A stretch of DNA of 64,000 nucleotides from Fusobacterium ulcerans (lineage in GTDB: Bacteria > Fusobacteriota > Fusobacteriia > Fusobacteriales > Fusobacteriaceae). Below, piece after piece: positions 56,497 to 64,000 of this stretch. Below the pieces are notes generated by a model, which saw only the letters and a program-made list of their open reading frames with translations, made no database searches and had not been told where the DNA came from. The position numbers and the translations under genes are program-made. The stretch is taken from the NCBI RefSeq assembly GCF_003019675.1, contig NZ_CP028105.1:1008282-1072281 (forward strand). Reading direction: 5' to 3'. The first letter of the stretch is position 1; the number at the start of each line of letters is the position of its first letter.

Positions 56497-56820
56497 TTAA
56501 CAAAGCTCAGTTTCAAATTTTTCTATAACCACTCCTTCTCCTACCAGATTTTTTCCTTCTAAAATAAAAAATTCTGCCCCTTGTATTAATTTACTATAAT
56601 CTACAGCCTCTGTATAAATAGGCTGAACAATTCCCAGTATCTCTTTTCCAAAAACAAAATCCTCTCCATCTACAAATTGTACCCCTAGATATTCAGAATC
56701 ATTTTTTATTACAAAATGGGGTCTATAATTTCCAGCAGAAAATGATATTTTAGTCATTCTTTTTGCTTCAAAAAATTTTATTTTTACATATATACACATT
56801 TTATTTTCTCTATAATTCAT
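56497..56820 (-). CDS. Stand-alone EF-Tu domain III-like protein
   Basis: 107 residues with no GTPase domain. The order of elements follows the third beta-barrel of elongation factor Tu: a KIKFFEAK first strand, the turn motif NYRPHF (compare GYRPQF in EF-Tu), and the last hairpin FFILEGKNLVGEGVVIE (compare REGGRTVGAGVV). AGGAGG lies 7 nt before the ATG. No function is known to me; a folding or RNA/protein-binding role is conjecture. Confidence 0.7.
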   Translation of the reverse strand: MNYRENKMCIYVKIKFFEAKRMTKISFSAGNYRPHFVIKNDSEYLGVQFVDGEDFVFGKEILGIVQPIYTEAVDYSKLIQGAEFFILEGKNLVGEGVVIEKFETELC

Positions 56821-56835
56821 AAATTTTCCTCCTAT

Positions 56836-56893
56836 AAAAAATATGAGGATGACTCATAAGCAGAATTTTATTCTAACTTTTCAATCATCCTCA
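56836..56893 (-). terminator. Terminator of the zinc-ribbon gene
   Basis: GAGGATGA (56845-56852) pairs with TCATCCTC (56885-56892); on the minus strand ATATTTTTT follows. The word AGGATGACT-ATAA is shared with the inverted-repeat element at 32317. Confidence 0.6.
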
Positions 56894-57060
56894 ACTTAAT
56901 ATTTTTTAGCAAATTATATCAATAATTTTATTAAGATTTTAGTAGTAAATTTAAGCTACTCAACTCTTTTTTTATTATTTCTGAACTATTCACATCTGAG
57001 TAGTTACATAGTTTTAATATAATAAAAAACTTTTCTAGACAAATTATAATTTTTCTATTT

Positions 57061-58260
57061 TTATTCTTTAAAATAATTTTCATATTTTTCAAAAATACTA
57101 TCTTCATCTTCTTCTAACGCTTCAATTGAAGGAATTTTTTTCAAAATACTTAAATTTTTTCCTAATATTATTTTAATATAAAATCTTAATTTATCTCCTA
57201 TATATTCAAAATCAGAATCAAAAATTTCCCAATTGTTGTCAAGAGACCTTTTATAAAATTTCATTACATTTCCTAAGGCAGCATTAGAGGCATGCGCTTT
57301 ACTAATATTTCCTGTTACAACTCTATCCGAAAAATATTTAGCCACTCTGTAACATAATGTAATTAATTTTACATAACTTACTTCTCCTACTAATTCATAA
57401 AATTCTGAGCTTGTATTCTCTGTCAACCGTAATTCTAATTTTCTTTCTTTCAATAATCTTTCAAATTTTTCTAATGCGTCTAAATAAACTATTTCTTTTA
57501 ACATATTTATTTTTTCTTCAGGGGAAACATGTTCAAATAACATTAAAATTTTTTCAGTATCATTAGCAACTTGAATAAGTCCTTCCAAAACTTTAACATT
57601 TATATCAAATAAAGCTGAACTTACATGTATAGTACTAGGAAAATTTTCTTTTAAAAATGAATTTACATCTGTTTTAGGAGAGATTGATATTATTTTTTTA
57701 TTTTCTAACATTCTATAATCTGCTAGCATTTGTCTTTCTTCGTAATCATTCCAATTAGGACTTAGTACATTTTCAATAAAATTATAATTTTTTCTGATAA
57801 GATAAACAAGAGCTATTTGTTCTTTAAAAGTTAAGTCTCCAAAACTTATTTTTTTTTCAAATCCATACCATTTTAATATTTCTTGTTTCTTCTTTTCAAT
57901 TTCTTTATTTTTTTTGTTTTGGCAACCTAAACACTTACATTTTTTTCTAAAAATATTTGTTGAAACTATATGTCCACAATATTCGCAGTAAATATTTTTC
58001 TCAGCTAAATCTGAAGCTGATCTCGAAGAAATTTTTTGATATAAATTACTTCCACAATATTCACATTTTTCTTCTATCATAAAAGCTGGTAAAATTTTTA
58101 TTAATTCAGAATCACTTGTATTTATATTGTATTCAGATAAAATATCAATTATTCTATACTCTTTATTTTTATATTTTTCAATTACTTCTTTAACTTCTTT
58201 TTCACTTAAATGTGACAATCTTATATCTATTTTTTCCACAATTTCACCATTCCATTTCAA
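57061..58260 (-). CDS. Unknown protein with Cys-rich zinc-ribbon segments
   Basis: 399 residues, no signal peptide. Residues 65-115 hold CEYCG, a second CEYCG and CKCLGC: at least one zinc ribbon or rubredoxin-like knuckle. The remaining ~280 residues are mostly helical and acidic, with no family I recognise. AAGGAAA lies rather far from the ATG; a GTG a few codons downstream may be the real start. It stands alone between ispF and the small EF-Tu-like gene. Nothing in the context suggests a role. Confidence 0.7.
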   Translation of the reverse strand: MKWNGEIVEKIDIRLSHLSEKEVKEVIEKYKNKEYRIIDILSEYNINTSDSELIKILPAFMIEEKCEYCGSNLYQKISSRSASDLAEKNIYCEYCGHIVSTNIFRKKCKCLGCQNKKNKEIEKKKQEILKWYGFEKKISFGDLTFKEQIALVYLIRKNYNFIENVLSPNWNDYEERQMLADYRMLENKKIISISPKTDVNSFLKENFPSTIHVSSALFDINVKVLEGLIQVANDTEKILMLFEHVSPEEKINMLKEIVYLDALEKFERLLKERKLELRLTENTSSEFYELVGEVSYVKLITLCYRVAKYFSDRVVTGNISKAHASNAALGNVMKFYKRSLDNNWEIFDSDFEYIGDKLRFYIKIILGKNLSILKKIPSIEALEEDEDSIFEKYENYFKE

Positions 58261-58429
58261 ATAATATTTTCCTTAATAAACAACACTATATTTCTGTAAT
58301 ATTTTTCTGTGAATTAGTATTTTTATTATTCAAATATTTTTGAAATATATTTTTAAATTTATTTTTCTTTTATACTATTAGATATTTCTTTAGTATATTT
58401 AATAAAAAAGCATATCACTTCTTTATAAT

Positions 58430-58903
58430 CTATTTTTCTAAAAGTACAACACAGTAAGATTTTACTCCGCTTTCATCTCCCGTGAAGCCTAATTTTTCCT
58501 CAGTAGTAGCTTTTACACTTACCTGTTCTACATCTATTTCCAGCACTTCTGCAATTCTTTTTCTCATAGCTTCTATATATGGTTTTACTTTTGGCTTTTG
58601 TAAAACTATTATAGAATCAAGATTAATTATTTTATATCCTCTTTCAGCAATTAATTCTTTTACTCTTTTTAAAAGTATAGTACTATCAATATTCTCATAT
58701 TTCATATCTGTATCTGGAAAATGCTTCCCTATATCTCCAAGAGCCAATGCCCCAAGCATTGCATCCATTACTGCATGAACTAATACATCTCCATCAGAAT
58801 GTCCCAATACCCCTTTAGTATGAGGTATTTCTACTCCACCAAGCACCAGTTTTCTTCCCTCTGTAAGCACATGGACATCATATCCGTTTCCAATTCTTAT
58901 CAT
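58430..58903 (-). CDS. ispF: 2-C-methyl-D-erythritol 2,4-cyclodiphosphate synthase
   Basis: About 157 residues. Isoprenoid (MEP pathway) cyclase. Metal ligands in GNGYDVHVL; GHSDGDVLVHAVMDAMLGA and DIGKHFPDTD are the family signatures, and ATTEEKLGFTG is near the C-terminus. The frame extends to 58957, but the ATG at 58903 gives the normal length and starts MIRIGNGYDVH. Seven nt after the heptose kinase stop, thus cotranscribed. Confidence 0.95.
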   Translation of the reverse strand: MIRIGNGYDVHVLTEGRKLVLGGVEIPHTKGVLGHSDGDVLVHAVMDAMLGALALGDIGKHFPDTDMKYENIDSTILLKRVKELIAERGYKIINLDSIIVLQKPKVKPYIEAMRKRIAEVLEIDVEQVSVKATTEEKLGFTGDESGVKSYCVVLLEK

Positions 58904-58910
58904 TATATCA

Positions 58911-59909
58911 CTATTCCCATCTCTCATAAATTCTATTATAGAATTCAAGTATTTCATCTTTAGTTACAGTAGAAGTTCCCATTTTTCCAACTACTACCCC
59001 TGCTGCTGTATTTGCTATCTTTGCAGCTTCATGCCAAGATACTCCTGAAGCTCCTGCCAATGTAAATACTGATATTACTGTATCCCCTGCTCCTGTTACA
59101 TCGTATACTTCCTTTGCAAAAGTTGGTATAGTTACAACTTCATCATTATCTAAGAAAAGGCTCATTCCCTCTTCACTTCTAGTAAGAAGAAGATTATCAA
59201 GCTGAAGTTTTGCTTTAAGTTCTTTTCCTACTGCTTCCATATCATCTGATCTTTTCATTCCAAGACATTCTAATGCTTCTTTTCTGTTAGGTGTTATAGA
59301 TGTAGCCCCTGTATAGTTCACTGCATTTTTAGGTTTAGGATCTACTGTTACTATCTTTCCTTTTTCTCTGCACATTTTTACTATCTCTTTTGCTACCATT
59401 GGAGTAAGTACTCCTTTATCATAATCTGAAAGAATTACTGCATCTAATTCATCTATTTTTGATTCTATATTTTTAAGGAGAGCATATTCTAAAAATGTAG
59501 ATATTGGTGTAATATCTTCCCAGTCTATTCTTAATAGCTGTTGGTTCCCTCCAATTACTCTTCTTTTTACAATAGTAGTTCTATCTTTGCTTCTTATCAA
59601 ACCAGATACATCAATATGTTTGTCTGCAAAGGCACCCATAAGTCTGTCTCCATTAGAATCACTTCCAATAACACCAAAGCAGATAGTCTGTGCTCCTAGA
59701 GAAGCCAGATTATTAACAACGTTTGCTGCTCCTCCCAAGACAAATTTCTCCTCTAATACATTTACCACTGGTACTGGTGCTTCTGGAGATATTCTATCAA
59801 CACTTCCATAGATATAGTCATCCAGCATTAAATCGCCAACTACTCCTATTTTTATGTTTTTAAAATTATCCAGTATTGTTTTCAAATCAAAGTTATTGTT
59901 TTTCTCCAT
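58911..59909 (-). CDS. rfaE1: D-glycero-beta-D-manno-heptose-7-phosphate kinase
   Basis: 332 residues, PfkB/ribokinase fold. GDLMLDDYIYG at the N-terminus, GGAANVVNNLASLGA, and the anion-hole DVTGAGDTVISVF. It matches the kinase half of HldE (LPS heptose synthesis); the nucleotidyltransferase half is absent, so the two functions are split. GGAG precedes the ATG. It indicates heptose-containing LPS and an outer membrane. Confidence 0.9.
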   Translation of the reverse strand: MEKNNNFDLKTILDNFKNIKIGVVGDLMLDDYIYGSVDRISPEAPVPVVNVLEEKFVLGGAANVVNNLASLGAQTICFGVIGSDSNGDRLMGAFADKHIDVSGLIRSKDRTTIVKRRVIGGNQQLLRIDWEDITPISTFLEYALLKNIESKIDELDAVILSDYDKGVLTPMVAKEIVKMCREKGKIVTVDPKPKNAVNYTGATSITPNRKEALECLGMKRSDDMEAVGKELKAKLQLDNLLLTRSEEGMSLFLDNDEVVTIPTFAKEVYDVTGAGDTVISVFTLAGASGVSWHEAAKIANTAAGVVVGKMGTSTVTKDEILEFYNRIYERWE

Positions 59910-59929
59910 AAAACTCTCCTTGCTTCCTG

Positions 59930-61621
59930 CTAGAACACAGGATATATTTTTCTCTCTTCTATATCTTTTATTTTTTGATGCAGTTCTGTTTTATCAAAAC
60001 TGTCTTTTTCCCAACTGTCTTTTTCTATATCAACTTTTAATTTTATATATATGTCGGTTATTTCTCTTTTTACAGATTGATTTTTAAAAAAAATATTTAT
60101 TACAGGAAGTGTTCCCAGAAAAGGTATTCTGCTGTCTAAATTCTGTACCACTGCTCTTTTGAGCCCACCTATAAAAATGGTCTCCCCATCTTTCATTTTT
60201 ACAGTAGTCTCTATACTTCTTCCAATTTTAGAACCACCTTCTGAATTGTACGTTCCTCCATCAGAAGATATATTTTCCTGCTCACTTTTTTTCAATCTAA
60301 AATTACTTACTTCTATCATTACTTTCAAAAATATTATTCCATTTTCTTTGATCAGAGGTTTTACTTTAAGTATTATTCCTGCTTCTCTAAACAAAGGAGT
60401 ATATGTAGTTTTTTCTGTATTATCATTTTCTTTTTTCTCTTCTCCTACTATTACCTCTTCTGTTATTTTAAACTCTCCCTCTTCTCCATCTGCTACAAGT
60501 ATAGACGGCATAGCACTTATTACCAGATCTTGAGTAGCCTGTAAGAGATTTATTCCCAGACCAAGTATATCATTTCCATCATTAAACTGTCTTATGAGAT
60601 TTATTCCAGAGCCAAAACTTACTCCTGCTCCTTCAACTGCTGCTTTTCCAATCAATGAAATATCCAGCCCTTTATTTTTTTCTATACTTCCACTATTGCT
60701 GTACAGCCAATCAAATCCTAGATTTTCAAAGAGATTATCTGTTACATCTAGTATCTGCGAAGTTATTCTCACCTGCTGTATCTCTTTATCTAATTCTTTT
60801 ACAAGTCTTACAGCTGAAACAGTGCTGTCTTTTTTTCCTACTATTATAATTATATTCATTTTTGGAATAGATGATACCCTTATACTTTCTCCAAAAGAAT
60901 TTTTTAATATAGCACTTACTTCATCTGCGGATATATTTACCAGTTTTATTCTTTCAGTATAGAATTCTTCCCCATTAATAAAAGTTTTTTCCATAATATC
61001 ATTGATATCTTTTTCTTCTTTTATCTTTTCAGAATTCTTTTTGTCTCTTTCCATAGAAACTGTAACAATATTTATATTTTTATCAATATTTATTATTTGA
61101 CCTGATGTAAGAAATCCCTTCTTCTCAAATTTTACCACATATATTCCAGGATTCAAATCATTTATGACAAAGTTTCCTCCATATGTTGTATATGTTGGAT
61201 TAGAAGAACTTTTTTGAACAGTTATTTTTACTCCTTCTATTCCTTTGTCATACCCTTCTATGAGTACTTTTCCTCCCAAGGCCATTTCCCCAGAAATATT
61301 AGAATTTCTTTTTGATAAAACCAACATTTCATTTATAGTGCTTATTTTTAAATTATTAGTTAAGGTAATTCCTTCTAATATATTTTCAAAATTTTCTCCC
61401 TTTGCAAAAAAAAGATCCAGAACTATGTCCTTAGCTTTATCATCTGCTATTACAGTCATTCCACTCTCTTTAGAAATCACTGCCAGAGCATCTGAAAGAA
61501 TAATGTTTTTTAATTCAAGTTCCTGCTCAAGCTTTATTTTCTTTAAAGGAACCTTTTCCATTTTACCATAAATATTATAACAAATAAAAAAAATTAATAA
61601 AAGTACAAGATTTTTTTTCAC
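59930..61621 (-). CDS. pilQ: Type IV pilus secretin (PilQ/GspD family) with an inserted regulatory-type domain
   Basis: 563 residues; the outer-membrane ring of type IV pili or type II secretion. Signal peptide (1-19), an STN-like domain (about 25-100), a short beta-sandwich like the carboxypeptidase regulatory domain (about 112-185, ending YVVKFEKKGF), a secretin N domain (about 225-300), and the secretin barrel core with its conserved VEVSNF-like IEVSNF, GRSIETTVKMKDGET and IGGL. It starts with GTG, whose stop overlap with the previous gene is GTGA. The regulatory-type insert is unusual. Confidence 0.9.
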   Translation of the reverse strand: MKKNLVLLLIFFICYNIYGKMEKVPLKKIKLEQELELKNIILSDALAVISKESGMTVIADDKAKDIVLDLFFAKGENFENILEGITLTNNLKISTINEMLVLSKRNSNISGEMALGGKVLIEGYDKGIEGVKITVQKSSSNPTYTTYGGNFVINDLNPGIYVVKFEKKGFLTSGQIINIDKNINIVTVSMERDKKNSEKIKEEKDINDIMEKTFINGEEFYTERIKLVNISADEVSAILKNSFGESIRVSSIPKMNIIIIVGKKDSTVSAVRLVKELDKEIQQVRITSQILDVTDNLFENLGFDWLYSNSGSIEKNKGLDISLIGKAAVEGAGVSFGSGINLIRQFNDGNDILGLGINLLQATQDLVISAMPSILVADGEEGEFKITEEVIVGEEKKENDNTEKTTYTPLFREAGIILKVKPLIKENGIIFLKVMIEVSNFRLKKSEQENISSDGGTYNSEGGSKIGRSIETTVKMKDGETIFIGGLKRAVVQNLDSRIPFLGTLPVINIFFKNQSVKREITDIYIKLKVDIEKDSWEKDSFDKTELHQKIKDIEERKIYPVF

Positions 61622-62451
61622 ATTTTCTCCCCATTATTTAAAATCGTTTCTTCTAAATACATCTCATTGTCTTCTATTTTTAAAATATACCATTTCCCCT
61701 CTTTTTTTATTTTTTCTCCATCAACAAATATCTTTCTTTTGGCATTTTTAAATTTTAATATTATATATGTTTTGTTATTTATTTCAATTATATTTTTTTC
61801 TGTTAATATATCTTTTTCATTATATTCATAAAAAATACTTTTTCCTGCCATATTTTTTATATTTTTCTCTTTAGGAGTATCATTAATAATATATCCTGAT
61901 ATTTTCAAATTGAATTTTATATCACTTTCATTTTTTTGCAATTGAAATGGTGCATCTGTAAAGGAGATTAAATTTTCTGATCTTTCCATTTCTCTAATCC
62001 AACTAAGGAGATTTTTTTCTTTTCCTGATAAAGAATATGGAATATAAACTTTCCCTCTTTTCTCCTTTCCTGTAGTTCCATTTTTTTCTATTCCCCCTAT
62101 AATTTCAATAGTTATTCTATTTTCTTTTGACTTTTTATATATAAATTCTTCCATCTCTCCAGAATTTTGAAATCCTTTTTCTAAAATATTTTTCTCATAT
62201 ATTTCATATTCAATTTTTTCTTTTTCATTTTCTTCATATTTCTTTTGATATATTTTTTCTATTTCTTTTAATTCCTTCTCTGCTTTTTTTACTTTTACCT
62301 CTAAAGATATTTTCTGCTTTTTTCTGTTTTGAATTTCATTATATGGCTCTACAACTAATTTATATGTTATAATAAGCCAGATACCAATAAAAATAAAAGC
62401 TGTTCCCTTCTCTTTCCATTCTGAAAACTGAAAATTACTCATTATTTTCAT
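61618..62451 (-). CDS. PilO-like pilus assembly protein
   Basis: 277 residues. One membrane helix near the N-terminus (about 15-33), then a long coiled coil (about 40-90), then a ferredoxin-like periplasmic domain. This is PilO architecture, and the position between a PilM/N-like gene and the secretin agrees. AGGAG precedes the ATG, which overlaps the previous gene. Sequence is divergent, so the name is by architecture. Confidence 0.7.
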   Translation of the reverse strand: MKIMSNFQFSEWKEKGTAFIFIGIWLIITYKLVVEPYNEIQNRKKQKISLEVKVKKAEKELKEIEKIYQKKYEENEKEKIEYEIYEKNILEKGFQNSGEMEEFIYKKSKENRITIEIIGGIEKNGTTGKEKRGKVYIPYSLSGKEKNLLSWIREMERSENLISFTDAPFQLQKNESDIKFNLKISGYIINDTPKEKNIKNMAGKSIFYEYNEKDILTEKNIIEINNKTYIILKFKNAKRKIFVDGEKIKKEGKWYILKIEDNEMYLEETILNNGEKM

Positions 62452-63667
62452 TCTTCACTCCTATATCCATTTGAAACTCATATTCATTTTGCTGTTTTTT
62501 TATATAATCATGATTCAAGTGAATAAAATTATTATTTTTTAAAATAGCTTTTTCAAATTCATAGATATCTTTCTCTTCCAACGATTTCCCAATTATCTTC
62601 AATTTATCTTTCCCATTATATTCTATTCCCTCAAAATTTATCTGTGATGATTTACATTTTTTCAGTTCCTCTAATACTTCATATATTTTAAATTTTCCAA
62701 AATTCATTTTCTTCATTAATTTGCTTTTTTTCTCTTTAAAGTCCTCAAAATTCTTTATCTCTTGCCTTTTCTTAGCTATTTCTTCTTTAAAGTTTCCCAA
62801 GTCTCTTTCATATTTTTTTATATTTTTCATCTCTTTATCTCTTATATTGATTAAAAGAAAAAACAGCAAAAATTCTGCAACCAAAGTTCCAAGCAAAATA
62901 GATATTCCATATTTTATATATTTTCTTTGCTCCATTCCTCTTTTACATTCCACTGGAATAAAATCAAAACTTTTATTAAAAGTTATCTCATAATTTTTCC
63001 AATTCTCTATAGATATTTCTTTTTCAGAAAGCTCACTATTCTCCAGCAAGTTTTCCAATTTCCTATCTTTTTCATAAATAGTTATTTTTTCTATGTCATC
63101 AAAATTTTTCTCTTCAATAGAAAATGTAATTCTTTCTAGCAACTCATTAAATTCTTCTTGTGAATTTAGTATTTCATCTCTTTCTATATCAATAGTTACT
63201 ATATCTTTCAATATATTATTTTTAAAAATTACAAATGTAGTTCTGGCTAATCCAATATCTAAAAAAATTTCATTTTCTTTATTAAAATCTGAAAGATATT
63301 TTAAAAGAAAAATTGGAATTATTCCTTTAAGATCTATTTTTTTATCCTTTACCTTATTTGTTATCTCATATATCTTTTCTCTTTTAATGAGTATTATTAC
63401 ACTCTCTTCCATCCCATCTCTTTTCCCTAAAGAAATCTCTTTTTCAATGTAATCTAATACTTCATAATTTATTATTCTATTTTCTAGCTGCTCCTCTATT
63501 TCATATTCTTTTTCTCTCTCATCTAAATCTTCTTCTAATGATATTTTAACTATTTCAAAATATTCACTTTCAAGCACCAGAATTCCCTTTTTTATATCTT
63601 GGTTACTTTCTATCTCCTCTAAAGAGAAAAAAATATTCCCTTCTCTTTTCAAAAGTTTATTAAACAT
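62435..63667 (-). CDS. PilM/PilN-like (GspL-like) pilus assembly protein
   Basis: 410 residues. About 1-230: cytoplasmic actin-like PilM/GspL domain (LDIGLARTTFVIF is its phosphate-type strand). One membrane helix at about 250-275 follows the typical RxxxxxKYGI-like start of PilN, then a coiled coil and a small periplasmic domain. So PilM and PilN functions seem joined in one protein, as in GspL. The start has a weak ribosome site and overlaps the previous gene's stop by 8 nt, suggesting coupling. Confidence 0.75.
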   Translation of the reverse strand: MFNKLLKREGNIFFSLEEIESNQDIKKGILVLESEYFEIVKISLEEDLDEREKEYEIEEQLENRIINYEVLDYIEKEISLGKRDGMEESVIILIKREKIYEITNKVKDKKIDLKGIIPIFLLKYLSDFNKENEIFLDIGLARTTFVIFKNNILKDIVTIDIERDEILNSQEEFNELLERITFSIEEKNFDDIEKITIYEKDRKLENLLENSELSEKEISIENWKNYEITFNKSFDFIPVECKRGMEQRKYIKYGISILLGTLVAEFLLFFLLINIRDKEMKNIKKYERDLGNFKEEIAKKRQEIKNFEDFKEKKSKLMKKMNFGKFKIYEVLEELKKCKSSQINFEGIEYNGKDKLKIIGKSLEEKDIYEFEKAILKNNNFIHLNHDYIKKQQNEYEFQMDIGVKNENNE

Positions 63668-64000
63668 TTTCTGATATCACAAACTCCTTTACATATTCAG
63701 CATCTGGCTTATCTATATCATCATTTTCAAATTCATATTCTAAATTTATTACAACAGTAAATATCACTTCTAAATCAAGTTCATCAGATTTAATTATTTT
63801 CTCGATTTTTACTATAAATTTTCTTTTTTCTACAAAATTACTTTGAAGCTTTTTTGATATTTTTTCATATATATCTCCATTATTATTGGGATATATTGTT
63901 TCAGAGTTATTATACAAAATTTTTTGAAGAGTATATCCTCCATAGCTCATCTGAAGAACTTCATTTTTATTTTTCAGCCATATTCTTTTTTTACTGCTGC
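63660..64000 (-). CDS. C-terminal part of a pilus-cluster protein (runs off the window)
   Basis: The frame is open to the window edge, so the ATG at 63950 is probably internal. The visible ~113 residues contain KRIWLKNKNEVLQMSYGGY and a Glu/Asp-rich tail, without a motif I can assign. Minor pseudopilin or PilX-like proteins have such C-termini and sit in this place of pilus operons; that is conjecture. Confidence 0.55.
   Translation of the reverse strand, partial: SSKKRIWLKNKNEVLQMSYGGYTLQKILYNNSETIYPNNNGDIYEKISKKLQSNFVEKRKFIVKIEKIIKSDELDLEVIFTVVINLEYEFENDDIDKPDAEYVKEFVISENV

Overview
The window is AT-rich, densely packed and mostly encoded on the minus strand. The gene set points to an outer-membrane-bearing anaerobe of the Fusobacterium type, probably the F. 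varium / F. ulcerans / F. mortiferum group. It has two-partner-secretion (TPS) exoproteins, a tmRNA with tag GNKNYALAA beside smpB, a type IV pilus secretin, a heptose kinase and sigma-54 regulators. The genus assignment is inferred from gene content and codon use; no database was searched.

1-6564: tail of a probable regulator, then a TPS pair (TpsB1 transporter, short TpsA1). 7050-12490: a small catabolic region with a cyclase-family hydrolase and a sigma-54-promoted operon (histidine kinase, isochorismatase-family hydrolase, APC permease). Its likely partner response regulator survives only as a Fis-type HTH remnant at 12606-12735, cut off by the next region.

12725-29757: a second TPS locus of contact-dependent-inhibition type. 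TpsB2 and the giant TpsA2 each carry an apparent frameshift. Downstream are the immunity candidate of the TpsA2 toxin and then a reservoir of displaced toxin/immunity cassettes. The cassettes share an ~854 bp near-identical pretoxin block carrying an HELGH zinc-protease-like motif and a short hairpin repeat at cassette ends.

30355-31200: tmRNA and smpB. 31444-32310: a ROK-family sugar kinase. 32527-38074: an aromatic-amino-acid operon (aroB, aroC, DAHP synthase, aroA, tyrA) behind a leader with a Phe/Tyr-rich leader peptide and an intrinsic terminator, divergent from pheA. 39538-40035: YcxB-like membrane protein.

40125-46378: a methylthioribose salvage cluster (mtnK, mtnA, NhaC-type antiporter, class II aldolase, Fe-alcohol dehydrogenase, DeoR regulator) that fits the 'DHAP shunt' version of the pathway. 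46827-54391: an amino-acid scavenging cluster (N-acyl-D-amino-acid deacylase, Na+ symporter, YgeY hydrolase, diaminopropionate ammonia-lyase) with a sigma-54 promoter and a divergent sigma-54 activator; repeated palindromes lie between them.

54471-56311: MarR regulator and MATE efflux pump, each preceded by the same 20-bp operator. 56497-58260: a stand-alone EF-Tu domain III-like protein and an unknown zinc-ribbon protein. 58430-59909: ispF and a heptose-7-phosphate kinase. 59930-64000: type IV pilus assembly genes (secretin, PilO-like, PilM/N-like, and a gene running off the window).
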